From the NCBI GenBank assembly GCA_001725325.1, contig MEFY01000001.1, positions 124,001-188,000 of the forward strand: a stretch of DNA of 64,000 nt, read 5' to 3'. Origin of the DNA: Leifsonia sp. SCN 70-46. GTDB lineage: Bacteria > Actinomycetota > Actinomycetes > Actinomycetales > Microbacteriaceae. The position numbers and the translations under genes are program-made. This document shows, one piece after another, positions 8,370 to 14,895 of this stretch. Under the pieces are notes generated by a model. The model did not search any database, had not been told where the DNA came from, and saw only the letters and a list, made by a program, of their open reading frames with translations. The first letter of the stretch is position 1. Every line of letters starts with the position of its first letter.

Positions 8370-8983
8370 CAGGCGCGCGCCTGCTGCTTGCCGAGCTCGA
8401 GCAGCACGTCGAGCTTCTGCGGCAGCGCGGCGCACAGCAGCTCGTTGGCGCGCTCGCTCGTCTCGAACTCCTCGCTCATGCGCAGCCCCACGAGCGTGTT
8501 GAGCAGCATGCCGCCCTCGAGGAAGCGGTTGGCCTCGTCGGGCGTGAACCCCGCCTCGTCGCGCAGGAACGCGTAGACCTCGAGGAAGCCCTCGCGCGCG
8601 CGCGGCCCGATCACGGGATCGCCGCCCTGGATGAACGAGTGCATGAGCGAGAGCAGCAGGCCGCGCTGCTTGAGCATGTCGACGTAGGCGACGCCGAAGC
8701 GGTGGCCCAGGTCGTCCCTGCCCTCGGAGAGCACGGCGCGGAACGTCGTGAGGATGAAGAGCAGTGCGCGGTCCATGACCTCGAGGAAGAGGCGCTCCTT
8801 GGTGCCGAACATGCGCACGACGTAGGGCTGGCTCACGCCGGCGGCCTTCGCGACCTGGTCGGTCGTGGCGCCGTAGTACCCGAACTGCCCGAAGACGTCG
8901 GTCGCCGCCTGGAGGATCAGCTCGCGCCGGTCCTCCGACTTCATGCGCGAGACCGGGTGGTGCTCGAGGTCGTGGGTGCTCAT
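8369..8983 (-). CDS. TetR family transcriptional regulator
   Basis: About 204 residues. The N-terminal helix-turn-helix is clear (ILQAATDVFGQFGYYGATTD followed by QVAKAAGVSQPYVVRMFGTK); the C-terminal ligand-binding part is helical. It is divergent from an MFS exporter and most likely represses it. The ATG at 8983 is preferred because TACCAT lies 7 nt upstream; an ATG three codons earlier (8992) is possible. The gene is also the first of an operon with truB and ribF, so a drug-responsive regulator and housekeeping RNA and flavin genes share a transcript. Confidence 0.9.
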   Translation of the reverse strand: MSTHDLEHHPVSRMKSEDRRELILQAATDVFGQFGYYGATTDQVAKAAGVSQPYVVRMFGTKERLFLEVMDRALLFILTTFRAVLSEGRDDLGHRFGVAYVDMLKQRGLLLSLMHSFIQGGDPVIGPRAREGFLEVYAFLRDEAGFTPDEANRFLEGGMLLNTLVGLRMSEEFETSERANELLCAALPQKLDVLLELGKQQARA

Positions 8984-8985
8984 GC

Positions 8986-9014
8986 TTGACATGGTATCAG
9001 TCGATAACTAATGT
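8986..9014 (+). promoter_or_regulatory. Putative promoter of the MFS exporter
   Basis: TTGACA at 8986-8991, a 17-bp spacer, then TAATGT at 9009-9014. The -35 is a perfect consensus match, the -10 a weak one. The first operator-like octamer fills the end of the spacer. Confidence 0.45.
8991..8996 (-). promoter_or_regulatory. Putative -10 element of the tetR-truB-ribF operon
   Basis: TACCAT on the minus strand, 7 nt before the ATG at 8983. It is embedded in the TetR/MFS intergenic region and overlaps the plus-strand promoter, so both directions could be blocked by one bound repressor. Confidence 0.4.
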
Positions 9015-9037
9015 GCATAAGTAATCATTCGATAACC
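9001..9037. promoter_or_regulatory. Candidate TetR operator: repeated TCGATAAC
   Basis: The octamer TCGATAAC occurs at 9001-9008 and again at 9030-9037, 29 bp centre to centre. The first copy also forms an imperfect palindrome with GGTATC at 8993-8998. The copies flank the presumed -10 of the exporter promoter. The stretch is much more AT-rich than its surroundings. Confidence 0.45.
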
Positions 9038-9067
9038 AGCTCAGAAGAGAAACGGCGGAGCACCCCC

Positions 9068-10513
9068 ATGACCCAACTGCTCGAGGCCCCGGCGGCGGCA
9101 CCGGCGCGCCGCGCCATCCCCGTCTGGCTCGCCATCGTCGCAGCGTCGCTGCCCATGTTCATGGCGACCCTCGACAACCTCGTGATGACCAACGCTCTCC
9201 CCACGATCGCGGTCGACCTGTCGGCGTCCGTCGAGGAGCTGCAGTGGTTCATCAACGCCTACACGCTCAGCTTCGCGAGCTTCATCCTCATGGCCGCGGC
9301 CCTCGGCGACCGCTTCGGCCGCCGCACGGTGTTCGTCGCGGGCATCGCGGTGTTCACGCTCGCGTCGGTGTTCAGCGCCCTGAGCACCGAGCCGTGGATG
9401 CTCATCCTCGGCCGTGCGGCGCAGGGCTTCGGGGCGGCCGCGGTCATGCCGCTCTCGCTCACCCTGCTCGTCGGATCTGTCTCGACGCGCCTGCGGCCCC
9501 TCGCGATCGGCATCTGGGGCGGCATCTCAGGCCTGGGCGTCGCGCTCGGGCCCCTCATCGGCGGCGCCGTCGTCGAGGGCATCAACTGGCAGTCGATCTT
9601 CTGGATCAACGTGCCCGTGGGCATCATCGCCGTCCCCCTCGCCCTCGCCGCCCTGCCCAACACCTTCGGGGCGCGCGTGCGCGCCGACATCGTGGGCGTG
9701 CTGCTCGTCGGCATCGGCGTGCTCGGCCTCGTCTACGGCATCGTGCGCGGCAACGACGCGGGCTGGGGCAGCCTCGAGGTCATGGGCTCGCTCGGCCTCG
9801 GCGCCATGCTCACGCTCGCGTTCGTGTGGTGGGAGAACCGCACGCCGACGCCGCTGCTGCCGCTGCGCCTGTTCCGCGACCGCAGCTTCACCGTGGCCAA
9901 CATCGTGGGCCTGCTGTTCAGCTTCGGCATCTTCGGCGCCGTGTTCATCCTCATCCAGTACCTGCAGGTCGTGCAGGGCTACACGCCCCTCCAGGCCGGC
10001 CTCGCGACGACCCCGTGGACCATGGCGCCCATGATCGTCGCGCCGCTCGCGGGCCTCGTCGCCCCGCGCGTGGGCACGCGCATCCTCGTCGTCGCCGGCC
10101 TCGTGCTGCAGGCCACGGGCCTCGCGTGGCTCGGCCTCGTCATGGCCGTCGAAACCCCGTACGTCGAGATGCTGCCCGCGTTCATCCTCGCCGGCATCGG
10201 CATGGGCCTCGTGTTCGCGCCGCTCTCCACGGCCGTGCTCGCGACGATGAGGCAGGACGACCACGCCAAGGCGAGCGGCACCAACTCCACCCTGCGCGAG
10301 ATCGGCGTCGCCCTCGGCATCGCCGTGCTCACGGCCGTGTTCGTGGGCGCGGGCGGCCAGCTCACCCCCACGGGCTACGTGGATGCGGCCGTGCCCGCAG
10401 TGCTCGTGGGAGCCGCGGTGCTCGCGCTCTCCGCCGTCATCGCCCTCGCGCTGCCCCTCGGGCGCGCGGCGCGCGGTTCCGGGGCGCCGGAGTCGACCAG
10501 CCCTAGTATCTGA
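9068..10513 (+). CDS. MFS transporter, DHA2-type drug exporter
   Basis: 481 residues with about 14 predicted membrane helices, matching the DHA2 branch of the major facilitator superfamily. Motif A is visible as ALGDRFGRRTVF between helices 2 and 3, and helix 5 carries the GPLIGGAVVE antiporter motif. It would export drugs or metabolites using the proton gradient. The ATG at 9068, with GGAG 8 nt before it, is chosen over in-frame upstream codons that fall inside the promoter region. It is divergent from a TetR gene, the standard arrangement for regulated efflux. Confidence 0.9.
   Translation: MTQLLEAPAAAPARRAIPVWLAIVAASLPMFMATLDNLVMTNALPTIAVDLSASVEELQWFINAYTLSFASFILMAAALGDRFGRRTVFVAGIAVFTLASVFSALSTEPWMLILGRAAQGFGAAAVMPLSLTLLVGSVSTRLRPLAIGIWGGISGLGVALGPLIGGAVVEGINWQSIFWINVPVGIIAVPLALAALPNTFGARVRADIVGVLLVGIGVLGLVYGIVRGNDAGWGSLEVMGSLGLGAMLTLAFVWWENRTPTPLLPLRLFRDRSFTVANIVGLLFSFGIFGAVFILIQYLQVVQGYTPLQAGLATTPWTMAPMIVAPLAGLVAPRVGTRILVVAGLVLQATGLAWLGLVMAVETPYVEMLPAFILAGIGMGLVFAPLSTAVLATMRQDDHAKASGTNSTLREIGVALGIAVLTAVFVGAGGQLTPTGYVDAAVPAVLVGAAVLALSAVIALALPLGRAARGSGAPESTSPSI
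10504..10509 (+). promoter_or_regulatory. Leaderless -10 element for gene 10516
   Basis: TAGTAT followed by 6 nt and the ATG at 10516. It overlaps the last codons of the MFS gene, whose stop is 10511-10513. Confidence 0.55.
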
Positions 10514-10515
10514 GC

Positions 10516-11508
10516 ATGCGGATTGGCGTCGTCGGAGCGGGAGCTGTCGGCGGCGCCATCGCCGCGCTCCTGAGCCGCGTCGGCCACGAGGTCGAGGTCA
10601 CGGCACGGGGCGAGCACCTCGAGGCGATCCAGGAGCACGGCATCCTGCTCTCCGGGGCGTGGGGCGAGTACCGCGCCCAGGTCGACGCGGGCGAGCTGCT
10701 CACGCGCGGCGTCGAGCTCGTCATCATCGCCACCAAGGCCCAGGACGCCGCCGACGCCATCAGCGAGAACCTCGCCGTGCTGCGCGGCATCCCGCTCGTC
10801 GTCGTGCAGAACGGCCTCGACTCGCTCGCCAACGCCAAGGACGCGTCGCCGCGCTCCGACATCGTGGGCGGGCTCGCGACGTTCGCGTCGTCGTACCTCT
10901 CCCCCGGGCGCATCACGGTCACGACCGCGGGGCGGCTCTACCTGGGCGTCGCCCCGGGCGAGAGCGACGTGCCGGCGCGGTACGCGGCGCGCATCCTCAC
11001 GGAGGCCCTGCCCACGACGACCGTGCCCAACTTCACGGGCGCGCAGTGGACCAAGCTCATCATCAACATGGTCAACGCCCTGCCCGCCATCACGGGCACG
11101 AGCGTGCAGGAGGTCGTCGCCGACCGCGGCCTGCGCCGCGTCATGACCGCGAGCATGCGCGAGAGCGTGCGCGTCGCGCTGCGCTCGCGCGTGCACTTCG
11201 AGACGCTGCAGGGCCTCAGCCACGGGCGGCTGCGGCTGTTCGCGGCGCTGCCGCTGTGGCTCGGGCAGTCGCTGCCGCGCCTCATGAGCCGCCGCATCGG
11301 CGCCACCCCGAACCCGGGGTCGACGCTGCAGAGCATCCGACGCGGTCAGGCGACCGAGATCGACTTCCTCAACGGGGCGGTCGTCCGCGCGGCCCGGCGG
11401 ATCGGCCGGACGGCGCCGGTCAATGCTGCTCTCGTGGAGCTGGTGCACGAGGTGGAGGCGAAGGGGTCGTTCTTCTCTGCTGCTGAGGTCGTCGCCCGGG
11501 TCCGCTGA
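10516..11508 (+). CDS. Ketopantoate reductase (ApbA/PanE) family protein
   Basis: 330 residues. An N-terminal Rossmann fold with GAGAVGG (residues 7-13) is followed by the family Lys in IIATKAQDA, the NGLDS turn and the C-terminal helical domain with QWTKLIINMVNAL, where the catalytic Lys and Asn fall. The family reduces 2-dehydropantoate to pantoate with NADPH in CoA synthesis, but paralogues act on other 2-oxo acids, and nothing nearby is a pantothenate gene. The stop codon lies inside a tandem duplication of its own last codons. Confidence 0.8.
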   Translation: MRIGVVGAGAVGGAIAALLSRVGHEVEVTARGEHLEAIQEHGILLSGAWGEYRAQVDAGELLTRGVELVIIATKAQDAADAISENLAVLRGIPLVVVQNGLDSLANAKDASPRSDIVGGLATFASSYLSPGRITVTTAGRLYLGVAPGESDVPARYAARILTEALPTTTVPNFTGAQWTKLIINMVNALPAITGTSVQEVVADRGLRRVMTASMRESVRVALRSRVHFETLQGLSHGRLRLFAALPLWLGQSLPRLMSRRIGATPNPGSTLQSIRRGQATEIDFLNGAVVRAARRIGRTAPVNAALVELVHEVEAKGSFFSAAEVVARVR

Positions 11509-11526
11509 GGTCGTCGCCCCGTCCGC
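11484..11526 (+). repeat. Tandem duplication across the 3' end of gene 10516
   Basis: Copy 1 (11484-11505, 22 bp) and copy 2 (11506-11526, 21 bp) begin TGAGGTCGTCGCCC and end GTCCGC. Copy 1 encodes the last residues of the protein; the stop TGA (11506-11508) is the first codon of copy 2. Confidence 0.8.
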
Positions 11527-11527
11527 T

Positions 11528-11622
11528 GAGAGGCGGCCTGTTCGCTCCGAGCTGCTTCCGGAGGCGGCTTCGCGCGCCTCTGCCAGGCCCACCTGCAGCT
11601 CGGAGCGAACAGGCCGCCTCTC
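11528..11622. repeat. Perfect 28-bp inverted repeat with conserved-core loop
   Basis: Arms 11528-11555 and 11595-11622 are exact reverse complements (left arm begins GAGAGGCGGCCTG). The 39-nt loop contains, on the minus strand, a 31-nt core that recurs at 11729-11759 with one mismatch. The element lies between convergent genes and could act as a bidirectional terminator, but the arm perfection and repeated core look more like a palindromic repetitive element. Confidence 0.85.
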
Positions 11623-11644
11623 CGCGCGATCACGTGAGCGCGAG

Positions 11645-11685
11645 CCGCACACCCATACTTATATGTATATATATGGGTGGTGCGG
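11645..11685. repeat. AT-rich-loop hairpin
   Basis: Arms 11645-11657 and 11672-11685 pair except for one bulged base. The loop and inner stem are almost pure A/T (ATATGTATATATAT), striking in this GC-rich sequence. It may terminate one or both convergent transcripts. Confidence 0.6.
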
Positions 11686-11728
11686 GGTTGCTGCCGGGCG
11701 GGATGCGGGGTGTTCCGGGCGCATCGCT

Positions 11729-11759
11729 GGTGGGCCTGGCGGAGGCGCGCGAAGCCGCC
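11729..11759 (+). repeat. Second copy of the 31-nt loop core
   Basis: Begins GGTGGGCCTGGCGGAGGC; matches the reverse complement of 11563-11593 at 30 of 31 positions. It is flanked by partly complementary GCATCGC (11721-11727) and GCGATGC, so it too may sit in a hairpin. Confidence 0.8.
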
Positions 11760-11804
11760 TGGGATGCGATGCGGAGGAAGCAGCCCCGGCTCCGACGTCA
11801 CCCG

Positions 11805-12464
11805 TCAGCAGGAGTCGGCGAAGACCCGGCGCGGATGCTCGGGGTCGGTGTTGTCGACGATCGCCGACGCCCGCGTGCGCGGGTTGACGTCCTTGAGGTA
11901 GATCTCCTGCCCTCCGGGGTACCGCGGGCTCTGCCCGGCCGGTCCGTCGAGCTCGAACAGCCGCAGGGCCGCGGCCTCGGGGTCGGCGTCCAGCCAGATC
12001 GACCAGTTCCACAGCCCCCGCAGCTCCGGCCGGTGCAGGAACGCGCCGTCGACGACGAGCGTCGCATCCTGCGGCCCCGTCTTCCAGTCGGGCTCGATGG
12101 GCATGTCGCGCTCGACGTCGAAGGCGGCGGTGACGAAGCCCATGCTGCCGCCGAGCTTGAACGGGTCGACGAGCACGCGGCGGAACAGGTCGTAGTCGAA
12201 CGAGTCGCGGTAGTAGCCCTCCGCCGAGTCGACGCCGCGCGCGTAGCGCTGGGCGGCCGGCCGGTGGAACCTGTCGATGGAGGCGCGGAACACGGCGTGC
12301 CCGCCGCGGCCGAGGCGCTCGGCGAGGGCGTCGGCGAACGGGCGCTTGCCCGCGCCGTCGATGCCGTCGACGGCGAGCAGCGTGCGGCCTTTGGCGTAGT
12401 TGTGCAGGAACTCGTCGGAGAGCGCGTCGAGGGTGTCGCGTTTGAGGGGCGTCCACTGGGCCAT
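11805..12464 (-). CDS. P-loop nucleoside/uridine kinase-like protein
   Basis: 219 residues of the uridine kinase-like P-loop group. The Walker A region reads VDGIDGAGKRPFADAL (about residues 32-47), with Arg where Ser or Thr normally coordinates magnesium. The FRASIDRFHRP segment (about 60-70) and the later VVDGAFLHRPELRG fit the family. Either the enzyme tolerates this change or it is no longer a kinase. The ATG at 12464 is 23 bp from the divergent mutY start, and a TAGACT element lies 7 nt upstream. Confidence 0.8.
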   Translation of the reverse strand: MAQWTPLKRDTLDALSDEFLHNYAKGRTLLAVDGIDGAGKRPFADALAERLGRGGHAVFRASIDRFHRPAAQRYARGVDSAEGYYRDSFDYDLFRRVLVDPFKLGGSMGFVTAAFDVERDMPIEPDWKTGPQDATLVVDGAFLHRPELRGLWNWSIWLDADPEAAALRLFELDGPAGQSPRYPGGQEIYLKDVNPRTRASAIVDNTDPEHPRRVFADSC

Positions 12465-12471
12465 GATCCCC

Positions 12472-12481
12472 AGTCTAGGTT
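12472..12481. promoter_or_regulatory. Overlapping back-to-back leaderless -10 elements
   Basis: Minus strand TAGACT at 12472-12477 is 7 nt before the kinase ATG (12464). Plus strand TAGGTT at 12476-12481 is 6 nt before the mutY GTG (12488). The two hexamers share two bases, so RNA polymerase can presumably serve only one gene at a time. Confidence 0.55.
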
Positions 12482-12487
12482 TGTGGG

Positions 12488-13351
12488 GTGAGCATCGCGC
12501 CGGCCGTGAACGCGTGGTTCGCGGCGAACCGCCGGGACCTGCCGTGGCGCGCCCCCGGGTTCGGCGCGTGGGGCATCCTCGTGAGCGAGTTCATGCTGCA
12601 GCAGACCCCCGTGGCGCGCGTGATCCCCCGCCTGGAGCTGTGGCTCGAGCGCTGGCCGACCCCGGCCGACCTCGCGGCCTCGCCGCCCGGTGACGCCGTG
12701 CGTGCGTGGGAGCGCCTGGGCTATCCCCGTCGCGCGCTGCGCCTGCACGCCGCCGCCGTCGCTATCACCGAGCGGCACGGCGGCGAGGTGCCGTCCGATG
12801 TCGACGCGCTGCTCGCCCTGCCCGGGGTGGGCGACTACACGGCCCGGGCCGTCGCCGCGTTCGCGTTCGGGCTGCGGCATCCCGTCGTCGACACCAACGT
12901 GCGGCGCGTCATCGCGCGCGCGGTGGTCGGGCAGGCGGAGGCCGGCCCGCCCTCGACACGCAGGGACCTCGCCGACATGCAGGAGCTGCTTCCGCTCGAC
13001 GAGCAGGATGCCCGCCAGTTCAACGCCGGCATGATGGAGCTCGGCGCGATCGTGTGCACGGCCCGCTCACCCCGCTGCGAGGCCTGCCCGATCGCGGACC
13101 TCTGCCGCTGGCGGGCGGAGGGATATCCGGCGTACGAGGGCCCGCGCGCCGCCGTGCAGGCGACGTTCGCGGGCAGCGACCGCCAGGTGCGCGGCCTCAT
13201 CATGGCCGAGCTGCGGGCGAGCGACATCCCCGTGACGGCCGCGGAGCTCGAGTCGGTGTGGCCCGATGCCGCGCAGCGCGGGCGCGCCCTCGCGGGCCTG
13301 CTCGCCGACGGCCTGGCCGTCGAGGCCGACGGCGGCTACGTGCTGCCCTAG
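12488..13351 (+). CDS. mutY: A/G-specific adenine glycosylase
   Basis: 287 residues. It removes adenine mispaired with 8-oxoguanine. Visible are the catalytic Glu in SEFMLQQTPV, the helix-hairpin-helix LPGVGDYTARA, the catalytic Asp in VVDTNVRRV and the 4Fe-4S cluster ligands C-x6-C-x2-C-x5-C (ending CEACPIADLC, about residue 205). It is shorter than E. coli MutY because the C-terminal NUDIX-like domain is replaced by a short tail, usual in actinobacteria. Together with mutM next door it forms an oxidised-guanine repair pair. Confidence 0.93.
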   Translation: MSIAPAVNAWFAANRRDLPWRAPGFGAWGILVSEFMLQQTPVARVIPRLELWLERWPTPADLAASPPGDAVRAWERLGYPRRALRLHAAAVAITERHGGEVPSDVDALLALPGVGDYTARAVAAFAFGLRHPVVDTNVRRVIARAVVGQAEAGPPSTRRDLADMQELLPLDEQDARQFNAGMMELGAIVCTARSPRCEACPIADLCRWRAEGYPAYEGPRAAVQATFAGSDRQVRGLIMAELRASDIPVTAAELESVWPDAAQRGRALAGLLADGLAVEADGGYVLP

Positions 13352-13430
13352 GCCGTCACGGTCGCGACGGCGAGGGCGCCGTCCGGCCACGGCAGTAGTG
13401 GGAATCGGTGGCACGGGTCACACTGGAGGG

Positions 13431-14306
13431 GTGCCGGAGCTCCCCGAAGTGCAAGCCCTCGTGACCGACCTGCGCGGTCGCCTGCTCGGCCGCACGGTCG
13501 ACCGGCTCGTGCTCGTGTCGTTCGCGGCCCTCAAGACGTTCGACCCGCCCGCGACGGCGCTGCAGGGCGCGACCGTCACGGCCGTCGACCGGCACGGCAA
13601 GTACCTCGACCTGTGCTTCTCAGACGCGGCCATCGGCGACGTGCACATGCTCGTGCATCTCGCGCGGGCGGGGTGGCTCCGTTGGCGCGACTCGGCGCCG
13701 AGCCCCGTACGTCCCGGCGGCAAGGGCCCGCTCGCCGCGCGCCTCGTGCTCGACGACGGCTCGGGCTTCGACCTCACGGAGGCGGGCACGAAGAAGTCCC
13801 TCGCGATCCACCTCGTGCGCGATCCGCAGGATGTCGAGCGCGTCGCGACCCTCGGGCCCGACCCGCTCGACCCGGGGTTCACGGTCGACGTGCTCGCGGG
13901 CATCCTCGCGGCCCAGGGGCGCGCGCAGATCAAGGGCGTGCTGCGCGCGCAGTCGGTGATCGCGGGCATCGGGAACGCGTACTCCGACGAGATCCTGCAC
14001 GCGGCGCGCATGTCGCCGTACAAGCCCGCGAGCATGCCGCGCGAGGATGTCGAGCGGCTCTACGACGCGATGCAGTCGACGTTGCGCGCGGCCGTCGATC
14101 GGGCTGACGGGCTCGCGGCCTCGGAGCTCAAGCACGAGAAGAAGACCAACCTGCAGGTGCACGGTCGCGCGGGCGAGGCGTGCCCCCTGTGCGGCGACAT
14201 CGTGCGGCAGGTCAAGTTCGCCGACTCGACGTTCGAGTACTGCCCCACGTGCCAGACGGGCGGCAAGCCGCTCGCCGACCGCGTGCTGAGCAGGCTGTTG
14301 AAGTAG
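13431..14306 (+). CDS. mutM: Formamidopyrimidine-DNA glycosylase (Fpg/Nei family)
   Basis: 291 residues. The start GTG at 13431 places the catalytic Pro and Glu directly after the initiator (PELPEVQAL), as the family requires because Met removal exposes the nucleophilic proline. HGKYLDL carries the conserved Lys, GIGNAYSDEIL is the H2TH helix, and the C-terminal zinc finger is C-x2-C-x16-C-x2-C (CPLCGD to CPTC). It excises oxidised purines. Assignment to MutM rather than an actinobacterial Nei paralogue is not certain. Confidence 0.88.
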   Translation: MPELPEVQALVTDLRGRLLGRTVDRLVLVSFAALKTFDPPATALQGATVTAVDRHGKYLDLCFSDAAIGDVHMLVHLARAGWLRWRDSAPSPVRPGGKGPLAARLVLDDGSGFDLTEAGTKKSLAIHLVRDPQDVERVATLGPDPLDPGFTVDVLAGILAAQGRAQIKGVLRAQSVIAGIGNAYSDEILHAARMSPYKPASMPREDVERLYDAMQSTLRAAVDRADGLAASELKHEKKTNLQVHGRAGEACPLCGDIVRQVKFADSTFEYCPTCQTGGKPLADRVLSRLLK

Positions 14307-14312
14307 CCGGGG

Positions 14313-14753
14313 CTACTCCTCCTCGTCGTCGCGCAGGCGCGGCTTGACGTACGGGTCCTCGTCGCCCGCGTAGTGCGCGGTCTTCTTGAGGGCCTCGACC
14401 TCGGCGTCGCGCGCGTGCGCCTCGTCGAGGAGGGAGTCGATGATGCGCGCGTTCTCGGGGATGCCGTCGGCGATGAACTCGAGGCTCGGCGTGAGCCGCG
14501 CCGTGATGTTCTTGCCGACCTCGCTGCGGAGCATGCCCGTCGCCGACTTGAGCGCGGCCGCGGTGTCGGCGCGCTCCTCGTCGGAGCCGTACACCGTGTA
14601 GAAGATCGTGGCGTGCTGGAGGTCGCCCGTCACCCGCACGTCGGTGATCGTGACGAACCCGAGCCGCGGATCCTTCACCCCGCGCTCGAGCGCCTTCGCG
14701 ACGATGACCTTGATGCGGTCCGCCATCTTGGCGGCGCGTGCTGCGTCAGCCAT
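14313..14753 (-). CDS. rbfA: Ribosome-binding factor A
   Basis: 146 residues. A KH-like 30S maturation factor: ADRIKVIVAKALERGVKDPR near the N-terminus and VTITDVRVTGDLQHATIFYT are the typical RbfA strands and helix, and the C-terminus is acidic (RLRDDEEE). AAGGAG lies 6 nt before the ATG. It is downstream of infB as in many bacteria, but a large hairpin separates the two genes. Its stop is 6 bp from the convergent mutM stop. Confidence 0.93.
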   Translation of the reverse strand: MADAARAAKMADRIKVIVAKALERGVKDPRLGFVTITDVRVTGDLQHATIFYTVYGSDEERADTAAALKSATGMLRSEVGKNITARLTPSLEFIADGIPENARIIDSLLDEAHARDAEVEALKKTAHYAGDEDPYVKPRLRDDEEE

Positions 14754-14782
14754 GTTGTACTCCTTGCTCCCGAGTTAGCGGA

Positions 14783-14886
14783 GGATGCGGGCCGGGTTTT
14801 CGATCCGGCCCGCTGGTTGGGTCTGGCAGCGACCGAGCTTGCGAGGCCGCCGGATGCGGGCCGGATCGAAAACCCGGCCCGCATCC
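14783..14886. repeat. Perfect 31-bp inverted repeat between infB and rbfA
   Basis: Arms 14783-14813 and 14856-14886 are exact reverse complements (left arm begins GGATGCGGGCCGGG). The 42-nt loop (14814-14855) includes GGGTCTGGCAGCGACCGAG and GCGAGGCCGCC, resembling the 31-nt core found near 11.6 kb although the arms are unrelated. It lies inside a same-strand operon and may attenuate rbfA expression. Confidence 0.85.
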
Positions 14887-14895
14887 GTCACCACG

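Noticed and set aside
14300..14320. Terminator between convergent mutM and rbfA
   Set aside because: The stops are 6 bp apart and no hairpin fits between them; the same is true for ald/FtsK-like (CTAG) and 19945/19946 (TGATCA).
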